The notes under the pieces are model-generated. The model was not told where the DNA came from and ran no database searches. It saw nothing but the letters and a program-made list of their open reading frames with translations. From positions 186,001-250,000 of the forward strand of contig NZ_JANJYH010000005.1 of NCBI RefSeq assembly GCF_024609245.1: a stretch of DNA of 64,000 nucleotides, read 5' to 3'. Of the stretch, positions 46,527 to 53,926 are shown piece by piece. The translations under genes and the position numbers were made by a program. This stretch comes from Haloarchaeobius sp. FL176. GTDB lineage: Archaea; Halobacteriota; Halobacteria; Halobacteriales; Natrialbaceae. The first letter of the stretch is position 1. Each line of letters begins with the position of its first letter.

Positions 46527-46972
46527 GGACCCAGCCGACCCCGAACCGCCGTCCAGTTCTGTACCAGAAACGCCAGCAGCGCCGGCACCGCCGCGACCGC
46601 GAGGAACAGCACGAGCACGAGCAGGTCGCTGACGGTCAGGACGTGCGTCCACGGGCTGCCGACGCCGGCCATCCCCGTGACCGTGAACGTGTGGAGCTCG
46701 TACGCGACCGGGAACAGGGCCAACAGCGCAGCGAGCATGTACAGCCCACCCGCAAGGATGTCACGCGGTGTGGCCCGCCCGTACAGCAGGACACCGGCCG
46801 CCAGCGCGACGACGACGGTCGCGAGCTGACGAACACCGAAGTCCGTGACGACCCAGCCGGCGACGAGGCCGAGGACGAGCGCTTCGCCGGCGACGAGCGC
46901 CGTCGTCGCTGCGTCGTGGCGCTGGTCGAAGGGAGCGCGAGCACGCTCTCTGAGTGAGTCGACGGTCGACAT
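46523..46972 (-). CDS. Haloarchaeal four- to five-helix membrane protein
   Basis: A 149-residue protein with hydrophobic segments at about 25-43, 48-66, 71-88 and 112-138. The conserved-looking loop between helices three and four is HTFTVTGMAGVGSPWTHVLT. No known motif recognised. Its ATG overlaps the stop of the beta-helix gene by one base (TGATG), so it is probably the second gene of that operon. Confidence 0.72.
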   Translation of the reverse strand: MSTVDSLRERARAPFDQRHDAATTALVAGEALVLGLVAGWVVTDFGVRQLATVVVALAAGVLLYGRATPRDILAGGLYMLAALLALFPVAYELHTFTVTGMAGVGSPWTHVLTVSDLLVLVLFLAVAAVPALLAFLVQNWTAVRGRLGP

Positions 46973-48225
46973 CAGCGACGCACCGCCTCCCTGGGCGCCC
47001 GTTCTGGGTTCGGCATCGACTCGAGCTCGTCGAACGGCGGCTCCGGCGCGTTCTGCCAGTCGCCCATCGGCGCGTCGCCGTTCTCCAGCTGGAGGTACTG
47101 TTCGAGCAAGGTCACCGTCACGGCCGGGTCACCCCCGAGCAGTCGCAGGCCGCCCGTGAGATGTCCCGGGCGGCTGCTGCCCGCGTCGTTGTCGACGAAG
47201 CGGTTGTCGCCGGCCTGTGGCGCGCCGAGGGCGAGGTCGACCCGGCCCGACTCCGAGACGGTGTTCCCCCGGACGAGGTTGTTCCGCGGCCGGTAGAGGT
47301 TGTCGTCGATCATCGGGAGCACCGCGATGCCGTAGTTGGCGTGGCCCCTGACCTCGTTGTCGAACACCTCGTTGTTGATGCCGCCGGCGACGGAGATGCC
47401 GACGCCGCTGGTCGCGTAGCCGAAGGCGGCGTCGGGCGCGTCGTCGTTGCTGTTGTGCTCGACGAGATTTCCCTCGATGCGGGCGGCATCCTGCGGCGGG
47501 TCGGCTTCCGAATCGAGGGTGTTCGGCACGACGCCGGCCTTGTTGTGCCGCCAGACCGAGTTCGCGACCGTGAGGTACCCTCCCGCGTTGGTGCCGGAGT
47601 AGCCGATGGCGTTGTGCTCCGAACGGACGTCCTCGATGCGGGCGTAGCAGGGCTTGCACTGGCCGATGTAGAAGCCGGAGTCGGTGTGGCCCGATGCGTA
47701 GCAGTTGTCGTATCGCCCGTGGGTCGAGTCGATGTTGTAGATGCCGTACACCCTGTTGTTGTGCGCGGTGAGGTAGGAGCCACGCCAGCCGGTCACGCTC
47801 GACCAGAAGAAGCCGTTGCGCTGGTAGTTGCGTGCGGTCATGTTCTCGACGACGACATCGTCGACGGTCGCGAGCACGCCGTCCTCGCGCCGGAACTCGC
47901 CGTCGAGTATCACCTCGTTGCGGTCGGTGCCCCTGATCGTCAGCTGTGGAGTGTCGGTCACGCTGACCGCTTCGCGGTAGACGCCCGGGCCGACGAGGAC
48001 GAGGTCGCGCGGCTCGGCGGCCTCGACGGCGGCCTGGATGCTGTCGTACGCCTCGGGGACCCGGTGGACGGTGTACTCCTCGTACTCCCGTGGCGGGTCC
48101 CGTCGTGGTTGGTTCGCCGGGTACTGTCCGCCCCCAGCGTCTTGGGCGAGCGCGGCTCCCGCGACGCTCCCCGTGACACCAGCCGCTCCGGCGAGTCGCA
48201 GCAGCCGACGGCGACTCAGCGGCAT
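46972..48225 (-). CDS. Tat-exported right-handed beta-helix protein
   Basis: A 417-residue secreted protein. The Tat signal is SRRRLLRLAGAAGVTGSVAG with cleavage likely after GAALA. The body has parallel beta-helix repeats of the CASH/NosD type: IQAAVEAAEPRDLVLVGPGV, NEVILDGEFRREDG, VVVENMTARNYQRNGFFWSS, IEGNLVEHNSNDDAPD, NNEVFDNEVRGHANYGIAVL and NNLVRGNTVSESG. Four Cys (NCYASG, GQCKPCYA) lie mid-helix. Such folds bind or cut polysaccharides; no catalytic triad can be assigned. ATG 48225 is chosen because it puts the RR motif at the usual distance from the N-terminus. Confidence 0.87.
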   Translation of the reverse strand: MPLSRRRLLRLAGAAGVTGSVAGAALAQDAGGGQYPANQPRRDPPREYEEYTVHRVPEAYDSIQAAVEAAEPRDLVLVGPGVYREAVSVTDTPQLTIRGTDRNEVILDGEFRREDGVLATVDDVVVENMTARNYQRNGFFWSSVTGWRGSYLTAHNNRVYGIYNIDSTHGRYDNCYASGHTDSGFYIGQCKPCYARIEDVRSEHNAIGYSGTNAGGYLTVANSVWRHNKAGVVPNTLDSEADPPQDAARIEGNLVEHNSNDDAPDAAFGYATSGVGISVAGGINNEVFDNEVRGHANYGIAVLPMIDDNLYRPRNNLVRGNTVSESGRVDLALGAPQAGDNRFVDNDAGSSRPGHLTGGLRLLGGDPAVTVTLLEQYLQLENGDAPMGDWQNAPEPPFDELESMPNPERAPREAVRR

Positions 48226-48374
48226 CGGTCTCCCCCTGATGTGTGTCCCATTGTATCGACCTCCCGTACAACGACGGCCGAGACCGACATAATTGTTACC
48301 AGGCACCACGCTGAAGCCGCGCCCCGTCCGCCGGCCAGCATGTCCGACGGCTAGCCTCGCCGACCGGTCGGGAC

Positions 48375-48812
48375 CTACTCCTCGACGACACGGACGCCGC
48401 CGCGCATGCCGAGGTCGCGGTGCGGGTCACAGAAGTACCGGACGAGCGCCGGCTCGGTGAACGCGTGTTCGAACGTGTGGCCCTCGTCGTCGACGAGATC
48501 GCTCTCGAAGTCCCCACCCTCGGCCTGGACGTTGTGACCACCGCCGTTGCCGGTCCACTCCCAGACCACGGTCGTCCCCGGCGAGATGCGGATGGCCGCC
48601 GGCTCGAACGCGAGGCCATCGTCGGTGCCGACCAGCACGGTCGTCTCGGACTCGCCCGTCCGGTCGACCTCGCCGTCGTAGTTGTCCACGCCGTCGAACC
48701 AGTCGTCGTAGTCGGCGTCCGGCCCGTCGGACGAGCTACCACCACCGCCGAGGCAGCCCGCCAGCGAGCCTGCCGCCGCCGCGATGCCCGCGAGGACCCG
48801 TCGTCGCTGCAT
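48375..48812 (-). CDS. Halocyanin-type blue copper lipoprotein
   Basis: A 145-residue electron carrier. Signal with twin Arg and lipobox (QRRRVLAGIAAAAGSLAGC), an acidic Gly/Ser linker, then a plastocyanin-type domain: LAFEPAAIRISPGTTVVWEW, His ligand in GGGHNVQAEG, and the loop VRYFCDPHRDLGMRGGV with Cys, His and Met ligands. All four type-1 copper ligands are present. It would carry electrons on the outer face of the membrane, possibly to a terminal oxidase. Confidence 0.93.
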   Translation of the reverse strand: MQRRRVLAGIAAAAGSLAGCLGGGGSSSDGPDADYDDWFDGVDNYDGEVDRTGESETTVLVGTDDGLAFEPAAIRISPGTTVVWEWTGNGGGHNVQAEGGDFESDLVDDEGHTFEHAFTEPALVRYFCDPHRDLGMRGGVRVVEE

Positions 48813-48873
48813 GCTCGGTCCGACGGTCAACCGGTACAAATAGTTTGGTACGTGAGGCCATGTCACAACTGCT

Positions 48874-49962
48874 ATGCCGCTTCCCGTCGAAGCCGAGACG
48901 ATGCGCCGCAGGACGTTCCTGGCTGCAACGGCCGGCACGGTAACGGTCTGGGGAGCCGGCTGTGGGGTCCTGGGAGCGGACGACTCGTGGCTACCGCCGG
49001 CGCTCGAGGACCCACCGGACGGCGTCTACCGGCCGACGAGCGCCAGCGAGGTCCGTGTCGTCGGAACCCGCGAGGCCGGGGACTACCGGTTCGGCCTCCT
49101 GTACAGCTACCCGAGCCGGTTCTGGGAGGTCGTCGGCCGGCAACGGTACCCCCGCTCGGTCGCCCCCGAGGACGCCATCCACCTGATGACGCTCGTCTGG
49201 GACCCGGAGACAGGTGTCGTTCTCCCCGACGTCGGGCTGACAGTCGAGGTGCTGCGCGACGGCGAACTCGTCGTCCAGAAGGCCGTCTACGCGATGCTCT
49301 CCCAGCGCCTCGGCTTCCACTACGGCGACAACCTCGCACTCCCCGGCGACGGCGAGTACACGGTCCGCGTCCGCGTGGGTGGCCTCGCAATCCGCCGGAC
49401 CGGCGCGTTTGCCGGGCGCTTCGACGGGGCGGCGAGCGTCGACTTCGAGCTGGCGTACGACCGCGAAGAGCGGGACAGCATCGACCGGCGCCGGCTCGAC
49501 GACGCCGGCGACGACAGACCCCTCACGACGGCCGACGCGCCGGGCGTCCCGCCGGCCGTCGCCCCGGCTACCGATGCCCTTCCTGCGAGGCACCTCGGCC
49601 GGAGGACGACCGATGGCGCGGCCCTCGACGCGGTCGTCTGCACCGGTGATGCCGTGGAACGCCTGGGCGTCGACGGCGATGCCTACCTCGCGGTGCTCGC
49701 ACGAACGCCACACAACGACCTCGTGCTCCCGGGGATGGGGCTGCAGGCGCGCGTCGAGCGTGCGGACGAGACCGCCTTCGACGGGACGCTCTCCCGCACA
49801 GTCGACCCGCTGCTCGGTGCCCACTACGGCACGCCCGTCCCCGAACTGACGAGCGGCGACCGGGTCACGCTCACGGTGCTGACGCCGCCGCAGGTGGCCA
49901 GGCACGAGGGCTACGAGACGGTCTTCTTCGAGATGGAGCCGGTGACGATGGCGGTTCCCTGA
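48874..49962 (+). CDS. Exported P19/Tp34-like metal-binding domain protein
   Basis: A 362-residue exported protein. Signal with RRRTFLAATAGTVTVWGAGC (Tat plus Cys, lipoprotein-like). Two similar beta-domains follow, the first with HLMTLVWDPETGVVLPDVGL and AMLSQRLGFHYGDNLALPGD, the second with VLARTPHNDLVLPGMGLQAR and LLGAHYGTPVP. The conserved Met/His pattern recalls periplasmic iron/copper-binding P19 proteins that partner iron permeases. It is divergent from the halocyanin gene with only 61 bp between, so shared metal-linked regulation is plausible. Family is inferred, not certain. Confidence 0.7.
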   Translation: MPLPVEAETMRRRTFLAATAGTVTVWGAGCGVLGADDSWLPPALEDPPDGVYRPTSASEVRVVGTREAGDYRFGLLYSYPSRFWEVVGRQRYPRSVAPEDAIHLMTLVWDPETGVVLPDVGLTVEVLRDGELVVQKAVYAMLSQRLGFHYGDNLALPGDGEYTVRVRVGGLAIRRTGAFAGRFDGAASVDFELAYDREERDSIDRRRLDDAGDDRPLTTADAPGVPPAVAPATDALPARHLGRRTTDGAALDAVVCTGDAVERLGVDGDAYLAVLARTPHNDLVLPGMGLQARVERADETAFDGTLSRTVDPLLGAHYGTPVPELTSGDRVTLTVLTPPQVARHEGYETVFFEMEPVTMAVP

Positions 49963-50409
49963 TCAGTCCTCGACCACCAGGATGACCGTGTTCGCGCGCT
50001 GGTCGGCGTACTCGCTGCCGGCTGGTGGTTTGATATCGATCTCCAGCGTGCCCTCGGCCTGGTTCGGGCCGAGTGAGGGGCTGACAGTCACCGCAGCAGT
50101 GCCGTTCTCCCCGGTGTTCGCCGTCTCGATGCCGTCGAGCCGTGCGGTCGAACCCTTCACCACGACAGTCGCGCCTTCGACTGGGTTCCCGTTGCTGTCG
50201 ACGACGCGGATGCTGACGGTCTGCTCGCCGGGCGTGACGACGTCCGGCGTCGGCTGGGCGTCGACCTCGGTGACGGCGAGGCCGCCGATGCCCGAGATCA
50301 TGTTCATCATAACCGAGAGGCTGGCGACACCGACGACGAGGGCGATGACGAGGCGAATCGGCAGTCCTTCGATGGCGCGGTCGTCGCGCCGGAGAGGTGT
50401 GAGTCGCAC
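49963..50409 (-). CDS. Pilin-like membrane-anchored Ig-domain protein
   Basis: A 148-residue protein. The N-terminus, from GTG 50409, reads VRLTPLRRDDRAIEGLPIRL (with Met as first residue), then a hydrophobic helix (VIALVVGVASLSVMMNMISG), reminiscent of haloarchaeal type IV pilin-like signals. The exterior part is an Ig-like domain (QTVSIRVVDSNGNPVEGATV, NTGENGTAAVTVSPSLGPN) resembling carboxypeptidase-regulatory-like folds. The GTG start has no ATG alternative nearby and is independently supported by the symmetrical promoter at 50432-50471. Divergent from a HerA-like ATPase gene. Function unknown. Confidence 0.78.
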   Translation of the reverse strand: MRLTPLRRDDRAIEGLPIRLVIALVVGVASLSVMMNMISGIGGLAVTEVDAQPTPDVVTPGEQTVSIRVVDSNGNPVEGATVVVKGSTARLDGIETANTGENGTAAVTVSPSLGPNQAEGTLEIDIKPPAGSEYADQRANTVILVVED

Positions 50410-50431
50410 GCCGTGGTTGGCCTCGTGCTGA

Positions 50432-50471
50432 TACTTGAACGGTGGGGTGGGCCGGTCCGACCGTTCAAGTA
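50432..50471. promoter_or_regulatory. Mirror-symmetric divergent promoter/operator
   Basis: A perfect 12-bp inverted repeat, tacttgaacggt (50432-50443) and accgttcaagta (50460-50471), with a 16-bp spacer. Each arm covers the TATA position of one gene. The centre at 50451.5 is exactly 42.5 bp from the GTG of the pilin-like gene (50409) and from the ATG of the HerA-like gene (50494). The two starts are therefore equally spaced, and one factor could control both. Confidence 0.75.
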
Positions 50472-50493
50472 CCATCCCGCGGCCAGACTGCCC

Positions 50494-51534
50494 ATGGTCG
50501 TCATCGGACGCGACAGCGGGGCCGGCGAGACGGTCGAGTTCGGCCACTACCGTGCACCGGACGGGAGCGCGGGTGCGACGGTGGGGCTGGACTGCGAGTC
50601 CCCCCACGCCGCACTCGTCGTCGGGAAGCGTGGCTACGGTAAGTCGTACACACTCGGGGTGCTGGCCGAGGGACTGGCGGCAGCCGCGGGCGTCGCGCCG
50701 GTCGTCGTCGACCCGATGGGCGTGTTCGGGACGCTCGCGACCGACGGGTCGGCAACCGTCGTCACGGAGCCGCGTGTCGACCCCGACGCGCTCCCGCCGA
50801 CGGCGTGGTGCGAACTGGTCGGACTCGACCCGGAGTCCCCGGGCGGGGCCGTGCTCTGGCGTGCCGCTGCGGCGGGGACGACCATCGACGAGATACGGGA
50901 GCGGCTGGCAGCACTGGACTGCGACCGGGCGGCCCGCCGAGCAGCCCGGAACCACCTCGACCTCGCCGCCTCGTGGGGCGTGTTCAACCCGGACGGGCTC
51001 GACGCAACGGCGTTGGCCTCGGGCACGGCGACGGTGCTCGACGTGTCGGGGCGACCGACGGCGGCGGCGAACGCGGTCGTCAGGGCGACGGCGACCGCGC
51101 TCTACCGGGCACGGGTGCAGGGAACCGTCGACCGGCTCCCGTGGCTCCTGCTCGACGAGGCGCACGCCTTCTTCGACGGTGTCGCGGCACCCGCGCTGCG
51201 GACCCTGCTGACGCGTGGCCGACAGCCGGGGGTGAGCCTCGTCGCGGCGACGCAGCGCCCGAGCGCGCTGCCGGCAGTGGCAGCCTCGCAAGCTGATGTC
51301 CTGATTGCACATCGACTCACCGACCGACGTGACCGCGAGGCACTGGCACGAGCGCGCCCCTCGTACGTCGATTCGGCGCTGACGGAGCGGATGCCCACCG
51401 AGCCGGGCGAGGTTCGCGTGGTCGACGACGCCACCGAGCGATGCCACGCGGTACAGGTCCGCGAGCGGCGCACGCCACACGACGGCGATAGCCCGAACGC
51501 GAGCGCGGTCGTTCCGGAGCGAAGCCTCAAGTGA
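50494..51534 (+). CDS. HerA/DUF87-type ATP-binding protein
   Basis: A 346-residue ATPase. It starts with a small beta-barrel (MVVIGRDSGAGETVEFGHYR), then Walker A VVGKRGYGKSYTLGVLAEG, Walker B LPWLLLDEAHAFFD, an Arg-finger-like segment TLLTRGRQPGVSLVAATQRP, and DVLIAHRLTDRRDREAL. This is the HerA/FtsK-like DUF87 group, often hexameric motors for DNA processing or pilus/secretion functions. The next genes are not nurA or mre11, so a repair role is not supported by context; pairing with a pilin-like gene suggests a surface-related job. That is inference. Confidence 0.85.
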   Translation: MVVIGRDSGAGETVEFGHYRAPDGSAGATVGLDCESPHAALVVGKRGYGKSYTLGVLAEGLAAAAGVAPVVVDPMGVFGTLATDGSATVVTEPRVDPDALPPTAWCELVGLDPESPGGAVLWRAAAAGTTIDEIRERLAALDCDRAARRAARNHLDLAASWGVFNPDGLDATALASGTATVLDVSGRPTAAANAVVRATATALYRARVQGTVDRLPWLLLDEAHAFFDGVAAPALRTLLTRGRQPGVSLVAATQRPSALPAVAASQADVLIAHRLTDRRDREALARARPSYVDSALTERMPTEPGEVRVVDDATERCHAVQVRERRTPHDGDSPNASAVVPERSLK

Positions 51535-51821
51535 TAATTTGACTCTTCACCGGCCTTAATACCCGTCCAGTCTATGGATTTACTGTCGACAGGAACGCCG
51601 CCTGCTGTCATCCCCACCCCGATTCAGCCCCCGCGACTGCGTTGCAGACCAGCCAGCTCCTGTCGACAGCCACTGCTTCGTCTTTTTGGAGAAAAGTGAA
51701 ATCAGATTTTGATATTTACTCCTTGGCCGGTTTTATTTTCATTGATAAGGTTTTTCCTAGGACTAGGTGCCACTAGTGTTTACAGCGGCTTTTTGACACG
51801 AAAGACCGAACCGGTGGGTGT
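51535..51821. repeat. AT-rich intergenic region with inverted repeats
   Basis: A 287-bp gap that is clearly richer in A+T than its surroundings, especially 51690-51800. Two arms, ctgtcgacagga (51583-51594) and tcctgtcgacag (51658-51669), form a 12-bp inverted repeat; each arm also contains the palindrome ctgtcgacag. They could be a terminator pair or operator sites. A T-rich run and several TATA-like words precede the lipoprotein gene. No gene is supported. Confidence 0.5.
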
Positions 51822-53672
51822 ATGTCAGACGACCAGTCCCTCCAGCGCCGGAACTTCCTCAAAGCGACCGGCGGCGCGGCGACAGCCCTGGCCCTCGCGG
51901 GTTGTACGGGCGACAACAACACCGACGACGAGAACACCGACGACCCCGGAACCGACACCCAGGGGACCGACACCCAGGGGAGCGACGACGATGGCTTCGG
52001 CGAGAGCGACCGGACTCTCAAGCTCACGAACGCGACGATGAGCACGCTCGACCCCGTCGCCTCGACTGACGTCCCGAACGGGCGAGTCATCCAACAGGTG
52101 TTCGAGCCGCTGATGAACTACCCGAACGGTGAGATAGAGGTCGAGACGCTGCTGGCGACGGATTACGAGGTGTCCGACGACTTCACCACGTACACCTTCA
52201 ACATCAAGGAGGACGTCCAGTTCCACAACGGCGACACCGTCACCGCCTCGGACTTCGTCTACTCGTTCGAGCGGCTCACCGCCTCCCCGAACTCTCGTCG
52301 CGCGTACTTCGCCACGTCGGCGCTTGGCATCGAACACGAGACGGACAGCGAGGGCAACTACGAACCCGGCACGCTCGGCGTCACCGCCGTCGACGAGACG
52401 ACGCTCGAGATCCAGCTCTCCTCGCCGTTCCACTCGGTGCTTCCGATGCTCGCGTACACCGCCTTCGGTGTAGTTCCCGAGGGGCTCGTCGACGACACAC
52501 CGGGCTACGACGGCGAGATGGGGTACGACGAGTTCGCACAGAGCAACCCGATCAGCGCCGGGCCGTTCACGTTCGATAGCTGGGAGACGAACACGATGGC
52601 CGAGGTCAGTCGCTTCGACGATTACCACGGTGATGGGCCGCTCATCGGTGGCGTCCACTGGCAGATCATCACCGACACCGACGCGCTGTACAACTACGGC
52701 CAGAACAAGAACGCGGACCTCCCGCCGATGCCGACCTCGAAGTACGACCCGAACATGGTCTCCATCGACAGCGAGGACGAGCTCGGCCGACAGATCGGGA
52801 CCTACGGCCCGATGCAGAACGGCGAGACGGCCGAGTACGCCGCCGTCCCGACCATCAACACGTTCTACATCGGCCTGAACGCCAAGAACGTGCCCAAGCC
52901 CGTCCGGGAGGCCATCGCGTACGCGATGAACCAGCACGAGGGCGTCGAGCAGGTGTTCAAGGGCCGCGGCGAGCCCGCGTACCACTTCAGCCCGCCGCGC
53001 ATCTACCCGGGCGGGACCAGCGCGTACGACGAACACGCCGAGCAGAACTACCCCTACGGCTACGGCGAGTCGCTCCTCGACGAGGCCCAGCAGGTGATGG
53101 AGGACGCCGGCTACGGCCCCAACAACGAGTACGAGATCACGTTCACGACCTACACGTCACCGACGTGGCAGGGCCTCGGTACGATCCTCCGGGACAAGCT
53201 CGTCAACGCGCACGTCAACATGAACCTCGAGGAGGCGCCGTTCTCGACGCTGCTCAACCGTGGCCGCAACGGGAACCTCGCCGCCTACTCGCTGGGCTGG
53301 TCGATGGACTGGCCCGCCCCGGACAACTTCTTCGGCCAACTCGTTCCGGAGCTCACGAACACCGACCGCGAAGGTGGTGCCCGCGGTGCCTACATCGACT
53401 GGGACGACGTGGAAGACGGCGCCGTCGACCAGATGAACAGCGCCTGGGATACCGTCCAGAACAACCAGGCTCCAAGCGAGGACGACGCCGCGACCCGCGG
53501 TGAGGCCTACGTCCAGATGGAGGAGGCGATGTGGGAGGACATGATACTCCTGCCCTGCTACCACCGCACGGACGAGCGCTTCGTGTACGACTGGGTTGAC
53601 ATCGACCCGTACGGTGCCAGTGGCGGCAGCCGTCAGAAGTACAACCAGGTCACCATCGGCGAGCGGAGCTGA
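51822..53672 (+). CDS. ABC transporter solute-binding lipoprotein (oligopeptide/nickel family)
   Basis: A 616-residue exported solute-binding protein of family 5 (DppA/OppA type). It has a Tat signal and lipobox (QRRNFLKATGGAATALALAGC), an acidic linker (DDENTDDPGTDTQGTDTQG), then the two-lobe domain with DPVASTDVPNGRVIQQVFEP, YTFNIKEDVQFHNGDTVTAS, DFVYSFERL and FLIGLN-type sequence (FYIGLNAKNVPKPVREAIAY). It would capture peptides or similar ligands for a permease. No permease or ATPase genes are adjacent, so this is an orphan binding protein or its partners lie elsewhere. Confidence 0.92.
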   Translation: MSDDQSLQRRNFLKATGGAATALALAGCTGDNNTDDENTDDPGTDTQGTDTQGSDDDGFGESDRTLKLTNATMSTLDPVASTDVPNGRVIQQVFEPLMNYPNGEIEVETLLATDYEVSDDFTTYTFNIKEDVQFHNGDTVTASDFVYSFERLTASPNSRRAYFATSALGIEHETDSEGNYEPGTLGVTAVDETTLEIQLSSPFHSVLPMLAYTAFGVVPEGLVDDTPGYDGEMGYDEFAQSNPISAGPFTFDSWETNTMAEVSRFDDYHGDGPLIGGVHWQIITDTDALYNYGQNKNADLPPMPTSKYDPNMVSIDSEDELGRQIGTYGPMQNGETAEYAAVPTINTFYIGLNAKNVPKPVREAIAYAMNQHEGVEQVFKGRGEPAYHFSPPRIYPGGTSAYDEHAEQNYPYGYGESLLDEAQQVMEDAGYGPNNEYEITFTTYTSPTWQGLGTILRDKLVNAHVNMNLEEAPFSTLLNRGRNGNLAAYSLGWSMDWPAPDNFFGQLVPELTNTDREGGARGAYIDWDDVEDGAVDQMNSAWDTVQNNQAPSEDDAATRGEAYVQMEEAMWEDMILLPCYHRTDERFVYDWVDIDPYGASGGSRQKYNQVTIGERS

Positions 53673-53710
53673 ACGTCCGCCCCGACGGTCGTTCCAGCCG
53701 CAACCGCCGA

Positions 53711-53735
53711 CACCGGTTCCGGTGCTCATTTTTGC
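53711..53735 (+). terminator. Putative terminator after the solute-binding gene
   Basis: A perfect stem caccgg/ccggtg with a two-base loop (53711-53724) is followed by ctcattttt. The T-run after a stem suits transcription termination of the upstream plus-strand gene. The remaining gap to 53926 holds a run of G-tracts (53800-53824) and no gene. Confidence 0.5.
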
Positions 53736-53926
53736 TGGGCTACAGCCGCCTCGCGAGCCACGCGACAGCGAGGGCTCTCGTCGGATAGTGCTTCAGGAAG
53801 GGGGGGTTGGGGGGAGTATGGGGGTGGCGACAGCGGTTCGCTGCTGATTCGCCGACTAATCGTATGGGTGGGATGGGATTAACAGTTTATTCTAATCGGT
53901 TAGTGCACTCGTCCGGGCGGCACTAA

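Noticed and set aside
51709-52041. 110-codon open frame across the AT-rich gap
   Set aside because: It overlaps the start of the solute-binding lipoprotein in another frame; the latter has a Tat signal and lipobox.
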